A stretch of 64,000 bases of DNA from positions 2,666,001 to 2,730,000 of the forward strand of contig PVNU02002353.1 of the NCBI GenBank assembly GCA_003013855.2, in the 5' to 3' direction. The translations under genes and the position numbers were made by a program. Positions 11,993-23,688 of this stretch are shown in pieces. The stretch is from Liriodendron chinense. Its lineage: Eukaryota > Streptophyta > Magnoliopsida > Magnoliales > Magnoliaceae. How positions within the stretch are numbered: the first letter of the stretch is position 1; each line of letters begins with the position of its first letter. The notes beneath the pieces are model-generated. The model saw nothing but the letters and a program-made list of their open reading frames with translations, searched no databases and had not been told where the DNA came from.

Positions 11993-12613
11993 ATAAAAAG
12001 AGTTTTGAATTAAAAAAAATAACAGATAGAGTTTTGAATAAAACAGGAAACAAAACAAAAAAAATTGAAACTTTCCCACCAACTTTTACACAAGTTCATG
12101 CACTCTAGGTAGAGTGGTCGGCGACTGAAATTCTCAAAAATACTCAAGAGAGTTAAGTGTGTAAATTTGGAGAGTTTTGGACACCCAAAGATGGATGATC
12201 GGGCACCCAATGATAGAGGTTAGGTGCCAATTCAGGCTATCAAATTGGGCCAAAATCATCTAGAGAGTTCAACTCCTTATTGGTTGGAGGTCGGTCAACC
12301 AACTAAGGGTAATTGGGTGCCCGAGCACTGCTGCTTCTCTTGGCTTCCTTGCTCTGGCCAATCTTAGTCACGTACTCATCTCCAACCCTCAACACCCCAA
12401 ATATTTCTTAAGTCCACCACATCAGCACGCGTGACCAAAGCTCCTGTAGTAGTCATTTGGTAGCTTGTACTTGATAGGCATCGGCAATTATCATGAAATC
12501 TATATGAATTGAAATCATCATTAGTTATGTTTGGCAGCCTGTAATATGAATTCATTAAAATCTAGCAATCCAATAATCAGAATCATCAAATTGTGTTTGG
12601 CAGTGTATATTTT

Positions 12614-12648
<35 letters not shown>

Positions 12649-14072
12649 TGAGTGAGTGTGAGTGAGTGCAAAAGATGATTGTGACTAACAAATTAGTGAT
12701 GAAATGAAATCACTTAATTTATTGTGATTTAAAAAAAAAAAAAAACAAAAGTGGCTCTTAGTGTATTTCTCTTCTCAACCACACCATATTAAAAATTCAA
12801 GCCTGACCTCCAAAATGCCTGAACCATTTAATTGTAACTGGGTCAAGTTCGAACAACCAAACTAGACACACCAGCATGGGTTGATGAACGGTCCGTGCTA
12901 TGAAAAGCCAAGCTCAACACTGCTGCTCGAAGACCAGCGAGAGCATCCCAAACCATGATCCGTATCGGTGCATCAGCAATAAAAATGACAAGAACCGACC
13001 TTACCAAGATCGACGGTGAAATTCACAACAGATGTGACTTCTGTTTTAACCGTCCACTTAGAAGTGCCCATAAAAATGTGATTGTTGGCATATGTTCAAA
13101 TCACGGTGGGGCCCACGGTTGAAGCTTCATTCAAAGTGAGGCCAAAAGGATATCAGTGTTACCAAGCCTAACCAAATTCTCTTTATGTGAGCAAGTCCCA
13201 CCTGCATGAGTAGGCAAGCATGGCGTGTGCTTTAAGGTATAAAAGTGAGAGGTTCGTTCCAATACATCCCAACTGATCATATTGCAATGTGATGCATTAG
13301 GATCTAATCCATTGAGTTAGATTCTTTTCTCAGTGATCCAAACCATTCATGTGATGGGGCTCCTCCTCAATGGGGATGCCAAAAATACAGATTAGATTGA
13401 ATACTTCAAACCCTTGGATTATACGAAGGTTATGGTGACTATCCATTTTCAAATAAAAAACCCCGATTTTCGAATTGCTGGAATAATCCAGTTTAGTGAT
13501 TTTGCTTGTTTTTTATCCATCGTACCATCATATGAACAATTTCAATCATCGAAAGATGGTCCGTATTCAAAGGCTAAACTCCCGGTGTATCACATTGCAA
13601 TACTTCCGGATGCATTAGATCAAATATCTAAAAGTGGAAGAGAAAAAACTTTAATACTCTCACGGAAGGAATGTACGATGCGCAGCACTAACAAATTACA
13701 TACTTGATCGAGGTGGCAACGTGACGCAGGCATGGATATGCTAAGGTCAATCACTGCTTTCTTTGCGAGATAACTATTCCAAATCTATAGAGCTTCAAGG
13801 ACTACTTAATCCGACTTCGTTGGAAAAATCTTGAATACATAATATACTTCTCGAATCCAAAAGAAGAGAGAAGGCAAAAGCTAAACTTTGATTAAGATAA
13901 AAGAATGATTTATTTAACAACGATTAGAATGTATTTAAATAATTTAAAAACCCCTAAACAAACCTTAATTACGTAATACAGAATCTTAGTTAAAAATGAA
14001 AACAAAATTACAAAATCGCGCAAACTGCATAAATCTGTCAGTGGCACCTCAAGTAGGACTAAAGGTCATCTT
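11987..14072. other. Gene-free stretch
   Basis: No gene is recognised. Words such as GGGCACCC and GGGTGCCCGAG near 12200-12330 resemble the GC-palindrome region of the nearby Copia LTRs. Around 13080-13420 there are foldback-family fragments. Nothing else is supportable. Confidence 0.4.
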
Positions 14073-14906
14073 TGTTGGGTGCGTTTCACACAAACCTTCG
14101 GATCTCGCCCCCCAATACACTAGAATTATGGACTATGCTAATGCAATAATCAAGAACAAACATCAACCACACGACACAAGGAGTTTTTACGTGGAAAACC
14201 CTCTAAAGAGGTAAAAACCACGGGACCTAGTCCAGATCAACAATCCACTATTTCAGGGAACTGTTACAACCGATCTCAAGCACACACCGCTTGGATCAAA
14301 CTTCTTCACCCATACAGGGATGGATAAACTGCAAGAGAATAGTAAAGGAGAAACGATCTCACCGATCCCGAGGACGTAGAAGCGCTGAGACAACCGTTGC
14401 GCAGAAGAATCCTTCTTCAAGCAACTTCTCCCTTCTATAAGCTTCCTCTTTCTCTCTCTTCTCTTTCCCTCTTCCTCTTTTTCTCTCTTTCTCACCTTGG
14501 ACGTGTTAGCAACACAATGGGATGCCCTAATCCCGTTTTGGAACGCTTAAGTACCAAAAACGAAGGAATTAGAGCCAAATATGGAAACTGCGTACAAGCA
14601 GTCCGTGCCAGGTCGGGCGCCCGGTCACCAGACCGTCGGGCGCCCGGCCAACCAAAAAATAGTCCAGCGATTACACCTAAAGAAAATGAATTTCGGGCGC
14701 CCGGACCAAACATGGTCGGGCGCCCGGCGGGTCATCGGGCGCCCGGTCACTTTGACCGTCGGGCGCCCGGCAATGGACAAAACAGTCCAGCGAGCAAGGC
14801 CTGCATTGGGTGATTTTCGGTCGCCCAGCCACAGTTAGGCCCGGGCGCCCGACCATACCAAAAAAATCCCTCTCTCCTCTGACACTTGAGGAGGAAAACT
14901 CCATCA
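14073..14906 (-). repeat. 3' LTR of the Copia element
   Basis: This is the right-hand LTR in element orientation. It matches 18935-19747 throughout. It contains seven copies of the palindrome GGGCGCCC between 14614 and 14850, one lying in a roughly 20-bp segment that the other LTR lacks. Confidence 0.95.
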
Positions 14907-14921
14907 AATCTCCCCCTTTCC
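14907..14921 (-). other. Polypurine tract
   Basis: On the minus strand, GGAAAGGGGGAGATT lies directly against the 3' LTR start TGATGG. This is the expected priming site for plus-strand DNA synthesis. Confidence 0.85.
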
Positions 14922-14924
14922 GAC

Positions 14925-16861
14925 TCAGGAGAAATTCGCATTCTTCAAGCCAGCTAGGTTTCTGCAAACCTCAAACTTGCCCTTGAGCAAAGCTTTGGTC
15001 ATCATGTCTGACCCGTTATCGTCCGTATGAACCTTCTCAAGTTGTAACACCTTCTGTTCTAAAGTATCCCTGATCCAGTGATACCGAATCTCTATGTGCT
15101 TCAACTTGGAATGCTGACTTGGATTCTTGCTCAAGTGTATAGCACTCTGGCTATCGTAATTGACCACATGCTCCTCCTGCTTCAGGCTAAGTTCCTGTAG
15201 GAACCTCTTCATCCAAAGCATCTCTTTGCATGCTTCTGTGACTGCAATGTACTCGGCCTCTGTCGTTGACAATGTTACGACCTTATGTAGCTTGCTCTGC
15301 TAAGAGATCGCTCCCCCTGCAAACGTGAACATGAACCCCGATGTAGACTTCCTGGAGTCTATGTCACCTGCCATATCTGCATCTGTGTAGCCTTCTAACA
15401 CAGGTTTTCCATCACCATAGCATAGGCTCAACCTGGATGGGCATCTCAGATACCGCAGTATCCACTTTATCGCTGCTCAATGTTCCTTGTCAGGATTGGC
15501 AAGGTACCGACTGACAACCCCAACCGCATATGCTATGTCTGGGCGCATACACACTATAGCATACATCAAACTTCCTACCGCTGACGCGTAGGGTATCTTC
15601 CGCATCTCTTCCACTTCCGTCTTCGTCTTGGGACACTGCATGTCGCTCAATTTGAAGTGACCATCTAGTGGAGTACTGACCGACTTTGTTGCATTCATAT
15701 TGAACCGCTTTAGGACTTTCTCAATATACCACTCTTGTGACAACCAAATCTTCCTGCTGCTTCTGTCACGGGTTATCTCTATTCCTAGGATCTGTTTTGC
15801 CGGGCCCAAGTCTTTCATCGCAAATGACTTGCCCAACTCCTGTTTCAGCCTGTCAATCTTCTTGATGTCTTTTCCCATGATGAGCATGTCATCAACATAT
15901 AATAGCAGAACTAAGAAATCACCGTCTGAGAACTTGCGTGTGAACACACAGTGGTCCGACTCCGTTCTGTCATATCCATGCTTCAACATGAACGAGTCGA
16001 ACTTCTTGTACCATTGCCTAGGAGCTTACTTCAGCCCATACAAGCTCTTCCTAAGCCCGCACACCATATGCTCTCTGCCCTTGACTTCGAACCCTTCTGG
16101 TTGACGCATGTAGATCTCTTCTTCCAGGTCACCATGGAGAAAGGCAGTTTGACATCTAACTGCTCTATCTCCAGATCCATGCTAGCCGCCAACCCGAGCA
16201 ACACCCGAATGGATGTCATCTTCACCACTGGTGAGAATATCTCCTCGAAGTCTATTCCTTTTCTCTAACCAAACCCTTTCACCACAAGTCTGGCCTTGAA
16301 CCTTGTCTGTGAATTCTTCTGCTCATTCTTCTTTCTGAACACCCACTTGTTGCTCAGAGCTTTCTTGCCCTTAGGCAATTTCACCATGTCATAGGTGTGA
16401 TTCTTATGCAAGGATTCCATCTTCTCTTGCATAGCTTTCAACCACTCTCCCTTATGCTCGTCGGCTAGGGCCTCAGAATAGTCTTCTGGCTCTCCCCCAT
16501 CTGTGAGCATAATGTACTCATACGGCGAGTACTTCTTGGATGGATGTCTGTCCCTTGATGTCCTCCTCACCTCTGGCTCAACAGGTAGATCAAGTTGGGG
16601 TTGCTCCCCCTGTCCATCTTCTGTAGCTACTCTCTCATCCTCTGCACCTTGCTGTACTCCCCCGTCATCAGGTACCACGGGATGAGTAATCGGATCAGTA
16701 TCTTCCAGTTCACCTGAACTGGGTTGGGTCTTCTCTGGCTTTTCAATGTCTTCAATACACTGATTTTCAATGAAAACCACATCTCTGCTCCTGACGAGCT
16801 TCTTCTCGGTTGAATCCCACAACCTGTAACCAAACTTCTCATCACCGTACCCTAAGAACAC
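14925..16861 (-). pseudogene. Copia reverse transcriptase and RNase H, broken
   Basis: The region begins after an in-frame TAG with a variable linker (VFLGYGDEKFGYRLWD). The RT follows: NKWVFRKKN, VVKGFG, then a shifted frame, LYVDDMLIMG (catalytic D-D), and PYASAVGSLMYA. RNase H shows GYTDADMAGDIDSRKS and STTEAEYIAVTEACKEM. Stops at 16265-16267, 16026-16028, 15477-15479 and 15300-15302 fall where the family has Gln or Trp, consistent with C-to-T or G-to-A change. It normally copies element RNA into DNA inside virus-like particles. This copy cannot do so. Confidence 0.93.
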
Positions 16862-16864
16862 ACA

Positions 16865-18002
16865 CTACCTGATCTTCATATCGAGCTTGGACCTCTCGTC
16901 CTTTGGTACGTGAACGGATGCCCTGCATCCAAACACCCTGAGATGACTGTACGATAGATCACATCCAGTCCACACCTTCTCAGGTACTTCTCCATTCAAC
17001 GGGGCTGATGGAGACCTGTTTATCAAATACACCGCTGTGTGCATTGCTTCTCCCCAGAACATCTTGGGCAACTTTGCATGGGATAACATGCATCTGATTC
17101 TCTCTACAATGGTGCGATTCATTCGCTCAGCCACACCATTATGTTGAGGGGTCTTAGGAACTGACTGTTCATGCCGTATACCCAGTGACTTGCAATACTC
17201 GTGGAAGTCACCTATGTATTCACCACCATTGTCAGTGTAGATGCACTTCAATGATCTGCCTGTCTCTCTCTCGACCATAGCATGAAACAGTTTAAACACA
17301 CCAAAGATCTCGTCCTTAGATTTCAAAGCATACACCCAAACCCTCCTAGATGCATCATCTATAAATGTGACAAAATACAATGCCCCACCCAAGGTTTTTG
17401 TCCTCATAGGACCACAAACATCAGAATAAACCAAATCTAATGCATGTACTTTATTAGTATGAGAAGCAGTTTTAACAAAAGAAACTCTATGCTGTTTCCC
17501 AGATAAACAGTCAATACAGGTTTTGAGAGGTATACCTGTCACGTCTGGAAGGAGCTGCTTCTTCGCTAGTAGCTGAAGCCCTTTTTTCACTCATGTGGCC
17601 TAGACGCCTGTGCCACACGTCAGTAGCTGAATCCTCTGCTGCGTTCAATCCACTCTTGCATACACTGACACTTGCCTTGTAGAGAGTGCAACACTTCTTT
17701 CCTCTGGCAGCGATCAACAAAGCCTTGATGAGCTTCCAGCGCCCACCAGCAAACTGGCTTTCATAGCCATCATCATCCAGCCTTCCCGTCGACATCAAGT
17801 TGAGGCGAAGGTCTGGAATGTGTCTCACATCCCTGAGAACCAATGTGCAGCCCGCATCGGTCTTCAAACAAATATCACCGACCCCTACAATCTTCGAAAC
17901 ACCAGAATTTTCCATCTTCACTGTCCCATAGTCACCTGACTTGTAGCTTGTGAAGAAATCTCTGCGTAGAGTCGCATGAAAGGAGGCTCCCGAGTCTATC
18001 AC
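16865..18002 (-). pseudogene. Copia protease and integrase, frameshifted
   Basis: The protease starts with the active-site block MIDSGASFHAT and continues to the pre-integrase motif VWHRRLGHMSEK. A frameshift near 17585 breaks the chain. In the next frame the integrase core shows LDLVYSDVCGPM, YTDNGGEY and NGVAERMNR, giving the D-D-E catalytic triad. The preceding zinc-binding region is partly disrupted (CIDCLSGKQHR remains). The frame ends at a TAG (16865-16867) just before the linker that leads to RT. Confidence 0.93.
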
Positions 18003-18119
18003 CCAGTCGGTCTCCTGACTCGAAGCCGTGAGACAAGTATCGTGATCTGCCGAAAGAATAACAACAACGTCACCATCTGAGGCGACCGCAATAGAATCTG
18101 AATCATCTTCCTTCTCCTT

Positions 18120-18880
18120 TCATTTACCCTTCTTGTCACTCTTCTTCTTGTGACATTCATGCTTATAGTGGCCCTTCTTGCCACAATTCCAGCATTCAAC
18201 ATCTTTCCTGGCAACTGACTTGCCTCTTGATTTATCTCGGGCCTTTCCGCCCTTTCTGTTCTTTCCTCTCCCCCTATCTTGTGTCACAAGGGCCTCTTGT
18301 TGAGCAGGCCCTAGGGACTTCCTCCTTGTCTCCTCATTAAAGAGACATCTTGTTACCTGATCCATGGATACCTTTCGTCTGGCGCGGAGTTACTTAGAGA
18401 CACCACCAATGTCTCCCAACTGTCAGGCAATGAGCTAAGCAGTAGCAAAGCCTGAAATTCATCATCCAGGACCATCTTCATGGTGGAGAGCTGGTTCACA
18501 ATGTTGCTAACCTCATTCATGTGTTCAGCTACAGAACCACCATCTTTGAACTTGAGATTCACAAGTCGTCTTATCAGGAAAATCTTATTGCCGGCTATTT
18601 TCCTCTCATACAGCCCTTGCAATTTCAGTCATAGGCTAGAGGCTGAGGTATCTGTAGACACATGGTGGAAAACCGAATCATCCAACCATTGTCTAATGAA
18701 CCCTACCGCCTTCCGGTCCACTTTCTTCCAATCATCATCTGACATATCCTTCGTCTTCGCCGATATGCCTTGAATTTGAGCATATAGGTCCTTGCAATAG
18801 AGCAAGTCCTCCATCTTAGCCTTCCATATGGTCCAGTTAGAACCATTGAGGCTGATCATCCTTGATGAGCCACCTTCCAT
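18120..18880 (-). pseudogene. Copia gag, interrupted
   Basis: The gag begins MEGGSSRMISLNGSNWTIWK. A TGA at 18629-18631 replaces a probable Trp codon. The frame resumes as LKLQGLYERKIAGNK and runs to about 18360, where a frameshift leads into MDQVTRCLFNEETRR. It ends with the zinc knuckle CWNCGKKGHYKHEC (CX2CX4HX4C). The intact protein would form the particle that packages the element RNA. Confidence 0.92.
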
Positions 18881-18919
18881 AATTCAGAACCGATCCCACA
18901 CCGTTCAAACAACCTGAAC

Positions 18920-18931
18920 GCTCTGATACCA
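18920..18931 (-). other. Primer-binding site of the Copia element
   Basis: On the minus strand, TGGTATCAGAGC lies three bases inside the 5' LTR. It is complementary to the 3' end of initiator methionine tRNA, the standard plant Copia primer. Confidence 0.95.
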
Positions 18932-18934
18932 CTT

Positions 18935-19747
18935 TGTTGGGTGCGTTCACACAAACCTTCGTATCTCTCCCCCCAATACACTAGAATTATGGACTATGCT
19001 AATGCAATAATCAAGAACAAACATCAACCACATGACACAAGGAGTTTTTACGTGGAAAACCCTCTAAAGAGGTAAAAACCAAGGGACCTAGTCCAGATCA
19101 ACAATCCACTATCTCAGGGAACTGTTACAACCGATCTCAAGCACACACCGCTTGGATCAAACTTCTTCACCCATGCAGGGATGGATAAACTGCAAGAGAA
19201 TAGTAAAGGAGAAACGATCTCACCGATCCCGAGGACGTAGAAGCGCTGAGACGACCGTTGCGCAGAAGAATCCTTCTTCAAGCAACTTCTCCCTTCTACA
19301 AGCTTCCTCTTTCTCTCTTCTCTTTCTCTCTTCCTCTTTTTCTCTCTTTCTCACCTTGGACGTGTTAGCAACACAATGGGATGCCCTAATCCCGTTTTGG
19401 AACGCTTAAGTACAAAAAACGGAGGAATTAGAGCCAAATATGAAAACTGCGTACAAGCAGTCCGCGCCGGGTCGGGCGCCCGGTCACCAGACCGTCGGGC
19501 GCTCGGCCAACCAAAAAACAGTCCAGCGATTACACCTAGAGAAAATGAATTTTGGGCGCCCGGACCAAACAAGGTCGGGCGCCCGGTCACTTTGACCGTC
19601 GGGCGCCCGGCAATGGACAAAACAGTCCAGCGAGCAAGGTCTGCATTCGGGTGATTTTCGGTCGCCCGGCCACAGTTGGGCCCGGGCGCCCGACCATACC
19701 CAAAAAATCCCTCTCTCCTCTGACACGTGAGGAGGAAAACTCCATCA
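18935..19747 (-). repeat. 5' LTR of the Copia element
   Basis: 813 bp. It is nearly the same as 14073-14906 but lacks one GC-palindrome segment. It ends CCCAACA next to the primer site in element orientation. Confidence 0.95.
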
Positions 19748-19904
19748 GTCTTAGGAGTTCCAAATTCAGTCACATCGAAGCTTAATTTGGTGGGATCGAA
19801 AATTGCCAAAATTTCACCACTTTTTCTTAATCTATTTTCGGTTCATGTGCGATGAAAAGGTGCTTGATGCACGACTTTCATCCGGGGGTTCTTGTCTGAC
19901 ATCA

Positions 19905-20830
19905 CAATGGGCCTAGTTTGATTTGCCCTGGCCGATTGGCTTGCTAAAAATATGATAAAATCCTATTTTCCAAGTTGAATGTTCCTGTGAATTCCACACA
20001 TGCACAAAGGAAAAAAAAAAAAAACATTTTAGATGAATAAAACAATGGTCTGCACTCAAGATGGATGGGCAGCTTAAGGATCCAAATGGCATATTTGCAG
20101 GATATAACACATGTAAATATAAAGTTGGGTTAGGCTGTGCAAGGTAAGGTTAAAATGACTTGAGCCCAAGCCCCACCTGCCATGCATGTGAGTCCCAAGC
20201 TCTGACCATAAGCCAAGTTAGTAGGTCTGAGCCCAGCCCAAAGCTAGGTCGAGCTCGTGAATTGTGAACAAAAAAAATTAGACTTATTTGATGACTTCAC
20301 TTATATTTGTGGACATTTATTGGATGAAAAAAAAAAAAAAACTGAACTGTCCTTTTCCATGAAAGCCTTTGGCATGAAGTTGCTGGGATGTTAGGTGGGG
20401 CCCACCATGATGTATGTGAGAAATCCATTCCGTCTATCCATTTTGTGTGCTGAAGCCTTCCTGGCCTCCACCTTGATGTTTATATGTCATCCAAACTGTT
20501 TATAAGGTCATTCCCACTGGGATGAAGTGAAATCATGGAAAAATTAGCATGATCCGCCTCAATTTTGATCAAATATCTTAAAATGATCTTACAAAACGGA
20601 TGGACAGAGTGGATTGCTGACAAACATCATGGCGGTCCCCACGTAGCATCCCTGGCACATTAACTTCCTGTCAAAAAAACTCACGTCCCTATCACAAAGA
20701 GTGATCTTTATGGCATGGCCTGCTTTATAAATTTTCTTTTAATTTTGCCCGCTGGACCCAATGACCACTTCCAAGCATTTTCCTTGTCACCTTGTACAGG
20801 ACAAGTGTAACCAGGAAGGGATTAGCTGTG
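19905..20830. repeat. Dispersed repeat Q, copy 1
   Basis: Homologous in the same direction to about 25915-27270. Shared words include GATGAATGTTCCT-like text, AGGATATAACACATGTAAATAT, AAAATGACTTGAGCCCAAGC, CATTTATTGGATG and TTTTCTTTTAATTTTGCC. In this copy a foldback element (20366-20668) interrupts the match. No coding potential is seen. Confidence 0.7.
20366..20668. mobile_element. Foldback element
   Basis: The ends near GAAGTTGCTGGGATGTTAGG and the complement of GAAGTTAATGTGCCAGGGATG pair as imperfect inverted repeats. Inside are the usual GGGGCCCACCATGATG and CCGTC-TATCC arms. Exact borders were not fixed. Confidence 0.55.
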
Positions 20831-20956
20831 GCCCTTGCCGTGGGGCCCACCTTGATGTGTGTATTCTATATCCATGTCCTCCATCCGTTTTCCAGGTCAT
20901 GATTTCACAGCATGAGCCCAAAAATAAAGAAGATTTGAATTTCATGAGGACAGTAC

Positions 20957-21597
20957 TGTTGGAGAGCCTTTCAAACTTTGCGTCCATTTAGTGCTCAGAC
21001 TGGTCGGGCAATCGATCTGACTGTTTGGACAGATTACGAAGGAGGGCTGCTGGACAATGTTTTAAGTGCCCATACCGGTCGGCCAACCGGTCTGCAAGGG
21101 GCTCCGACCAGTCGGGTGACCGGTCGGTGGCGAGGCAGCGTGGATCTGTTTTGGCTTTTTTCTCCCTGTACTGTTTCTGTGCAATGTGCGACCGGTCTGT
21201 CGTGCGCGCGGATTTCTTGCATAACTCGCAGTAGTGCGCAAGATGTTTCTATTTCGAGTGTTTTGCCTATTTAAAAGCTGGTAATCTGAATTTAGAGGAA
21301 TCCTTAAGGTGCTTAAGGTTTCCTAATTGCGTTAGGAAGGGAGAGGTGTTTGTGTGAGAAAAAACTTGGGTTTTCTCTGTTTTCTTTACTTGTGGGCTGT
21401 CAATCTCTCTAATCTTCTGTTATTCATAGTGGATTGCTTTTGTACCGTGATTTTTTACCCGTCGAGGGGTTTTTCCACGTAAAATCGGATTCTCTTGTGG
21501 TGAATGCTTGTGTGTAATTGATTTCATTGTGTTTCTCGTTTGATCTCGCATTACTCTGCTCGTTCGCCTTCCACTTCCGCTGCCAGTTTTCCCAACA
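20957..21597 (+). repeat. 5' LTR of the gag-only Copia element
   Basis: Starts TGTTGGAG and ends CCCAACA. It contains several GGTCGGGCGACCGG-like GC palindromes in its first third and a TATTTAAAAG box at 21269. The 3' copy has the same plan, with scattered substitutions. Confidence 0.93.
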
Positions 21598-21599
21598 TG

Positions 21600-21611
21600 T
21601 GGTATCAGAGC
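21600..21611 (+). other. Primer-binding site of the gag-only element
   Basis: TGGTATCAGAGC lies two bases after the 5' LTR and is complementary to initiator methionine tRNA. Confidence 0.95.
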
Positions 21612-21652
21612 TATCGTTGGGGTGGAGTAAAATTCGAATCTGAGACAAGGAG

Positions 21653-22390
21653 ATGGGATCAAGCACAAGGTTCGAGGTAGAGAAGTTCTCCGGAAAAAAT
21701 AACTTTGAGTTATAGAAGGTGAAGGTTGAATCCTTCCTGGTTCAGCAAGGGCTTGATGAAGCTCTTGGAAAGCGACCCGAGGCTAGGAAAGATGATGAGT
21801 GGATGAGGCTCGATAAGAAGTTTAGAACTTCAATCCTATTAAACCTTACAGATGATGTTCTCTATTGATGTCATGAAGGAGAAGACTGCGGCTGAAACGA
21901 TGATGAAGTTAGAAAAGGTTTATGCCAAGAAATCTCTAGAGAATCACATGTATCTATTGATGCAGTTGTTCGCCTTGAGGATGGCTAAGGGAACGGAAGT
22001 GGAGGACCACTTGAGCACATTCAATAAGCTGGTTTGCAAGTTAGTAGAGATCGATGAACCGATGAAGGATGAATATCAAGCATGCATCCTGTTGAATTCT
22101 CTTCCAGATTCATATGAGTCGTTCAGGGACTCTGTGTGTGGGGAGGGAAACCATAAGCATCGAGACCATTATCTCTGCCTTCCAGTTGAAGGCGATGAGA
22201 AAGAAAAGCAGTGACATAGCTTCTCGTTATTCCTCAGAGGCATTGGTTATAAGGGGAAGAAGTTCTGAGCATGGAGGATATTCGAAATCGGGATCTAAGG
22301 CCAAAGGCAAAGGGAAGGCCAAGGTGAAGTGCTGAAATTGTGGTCACGAGGCCACATGAGAGGGGATTGTCGGAATCCCAAGTTGAAGCA
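21653..22390 (+). pseudogene. Copia gag, broken
   Basis: The frame begins MGSSTRFEVEKFSGKNNFEL. A TAG (21714-21716) follows at a probable Trp codon, and more breaks occur near 21868. The UBN2-type core is readable: AETMMKLEKVYAKKS, LRMAKGTEVEDHL and ILLNSLPDSYESF. Around 22330 the zinc knuckle survives as C-stop-NCGHE with a one-base shift before MRGDCR. It belongs to the Copia gag family and is inactive here. Confidence 0.85.
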
Positions 22391-22439
22391 AGAGAAGTAT
22401 GGAAATTCTTCTAGAGATGGAGCCAATACCGTAAAGAAC

Positions 22440-22860
22440 GGTGGCGTTCTGTGTGAAGTTCTGACTGTATCTGGAAAGGATCTCATAGTAATGGGTGGAT
22501 CCTATATTCAGGGGCTCCATGTCACGTATGTCCTTACCGGAGCTCATTCACGACATACAGGGAGTATGGTGGAGAATCGGTGTTTGTGGGCAATGGCTAC
22601 GCCCATAAGGTAATGGGTATTAGTACGGTGCACATCAGGATGTTCGATGAAGTCGAACGAGTCCTGAAAGATGTGAAGCACGTCCCCAAGATGAAGATGA
22701 ATGTGATTTCTCTTGGTGCACTCGAGGCAAAAGGGTGCATGTTTATCAGCTGCGATCGTTGTTGTGAAGTGTCGAAGGGGACACTCATGTGTATGAAGGC
22801 ACGGAGGAGTGGCCATCTTTTACAAGTTGATCGGGAGCACAATTCACGGTGGAGCTACGG
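22440..22860 (+). pseudogene. Copia protease-like remnant
   Basis: After the zinc knuckle, frames 22440-22600 and 22580-22873 read like the region downstream of a Copia protease. The clearest part is VFVGNGYAHKV, VKHVPKMKMNVISLG and GTLMCMKARRSGHLL. The DSGAS active-site block is damaged. The reading ends before any integrase motif, which shows where the pol genes were lost. Confidence 0.7.
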
Positions 22861-23048
22861 GATAGGCAGCTAGATCCACGGTTGCTCGTATGTGGCAAGT
22901 GCCCAAGGGCCACATGAGAAGAGCGGTAAAAGCGTGAATGTGCAAGGTTGGAGTCGATGGTAGCACGAGAAGCGGTGGAGCTATGATTGAAGATGAGATG
23001 ACGTTGCGAGGATGGTGTTAATTCGACGTTTAAAGCCTCGGTGGAGAT

Positions 23049-23688
23049 TGTTAAAGAGCCTTCAAACTGTGCGTCCATTGAGTGCTCAGACCAGTCGGGC
23101 GACCGGTCTGACTGCTTGGACAAATTACGAAGGACGGTCGCTGGACAATGTTTTAAGTGCCTAAACAGGTCGGCCGACTGGTCTGCAAGGGGCTCCAACC
23201 GGTCGGGCGACTGGTTGGTGGTGAGGCAGCGTGGATCTGTTTTGGCTTTTTTCTCCCTGGACTGTTTCTGTGCAATGTGCGATCGGTCGGTTGTGCACAC
23301 GGATTTCTTTTGCAGCTCGCAGTAGTGCGCAAGATGTTTCTATTTCAGGTGTTTTACCTATTTAAAGGCTGGTAATTCAGATTTAGAGGAATCCTAAGGT
23401 GTTTAAGGTTTCCTAATTGAGTTAGGAAGGGGGGGAGGTGTTTGTGTGAGAGAGAACTTGGGTTTTCTCTGTTTTCTTTGCTTGTGGGCTGTCAATCCCT
23501 CTCATCTTCTGTTATTCATAGTGGATCGCTTTGTGCCGTGGTTTTTTACCCGTTGAGGGGTTTTTCCATGTAAAATCGGATTCTCTTGTGGTGAATGCTT
23601 GTGTGTGATTGATTTCATTGTGTTTCTCGTTTGATCTCGCATTACTCTGCGCGTTCGGTTTCCGCTTCCACTGTTGGTTTTCCCAACA
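23049..23688 (+). repeat. 3' LTR of the gag-only Copia element
   Basis: 640 bp, matching 20957-21597 end to end with many point differences. It ends CCCAACA directly before the AGTAC duplication. Confidence 0.93.

Larger units (their letters stand above)
14073..19747 (-). mobile_element. Copia LTR retrotransposon (Tork/Tnt1 type), decayed
   Basis: This is a full-structure element of about 5.7 kb. It has two LTRs (834 and 813 bp), a methionine-tRNA primer-binding site, a purine tract, and gag-protease-integrase-RT-RNase H in Copia order. Each LTR starts TG and ends CA when read on the minus strand. The 5-bp flanks are ATCTT (14068-14072) and GTCTT (19748-19752), so the target duplication is 4 of 5. 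The RT and RNase H text (YVDDMLIMGKDIKKI; STTEAEYIA) is closest in memory to tobacco Tnt1. At least six in-frame stops and several frameshifts make it inactive. The close similarity of the LTRs suggests a fairly recent insertion, but identity was not computed. Confidence 0.96.
20957..23688 (+). mobile_element. Non-autonomous gag-only Copia element (TR-GAG-like)
   Basis: Two LTRs of 641 bp (20957-21597) and 640 bp (23049-23688) enclose only 1,451 bp. Perfect 5-bp duplications AGTAC flank it (20952-20956; 23689-23693). The primer-binding site TGGTATCAGAGC is at 21600-21611, and a purine-rich TGGAGAT precedes the 3' LTR. The interior holds a damaged Copia gag and a short protease-like segment. 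Integrase, RT and RNase H are absent, so it must have been mobilised by another element. Plant elements of this kind are known as TR-GAG. Confidence 0.93.

Noticed and set aside
15700..16268. Plus-strand frames of 134 and 105 residues
   Set aside because: They are antisense to the Copia reverse transcriptase on the minus strand.
22785..23300. Minus-strand frame of 171 residues
   Set aside because: It runs antisense across the protease-like remnant and the 3' LTR of the gag-only element, and matches no known protein.
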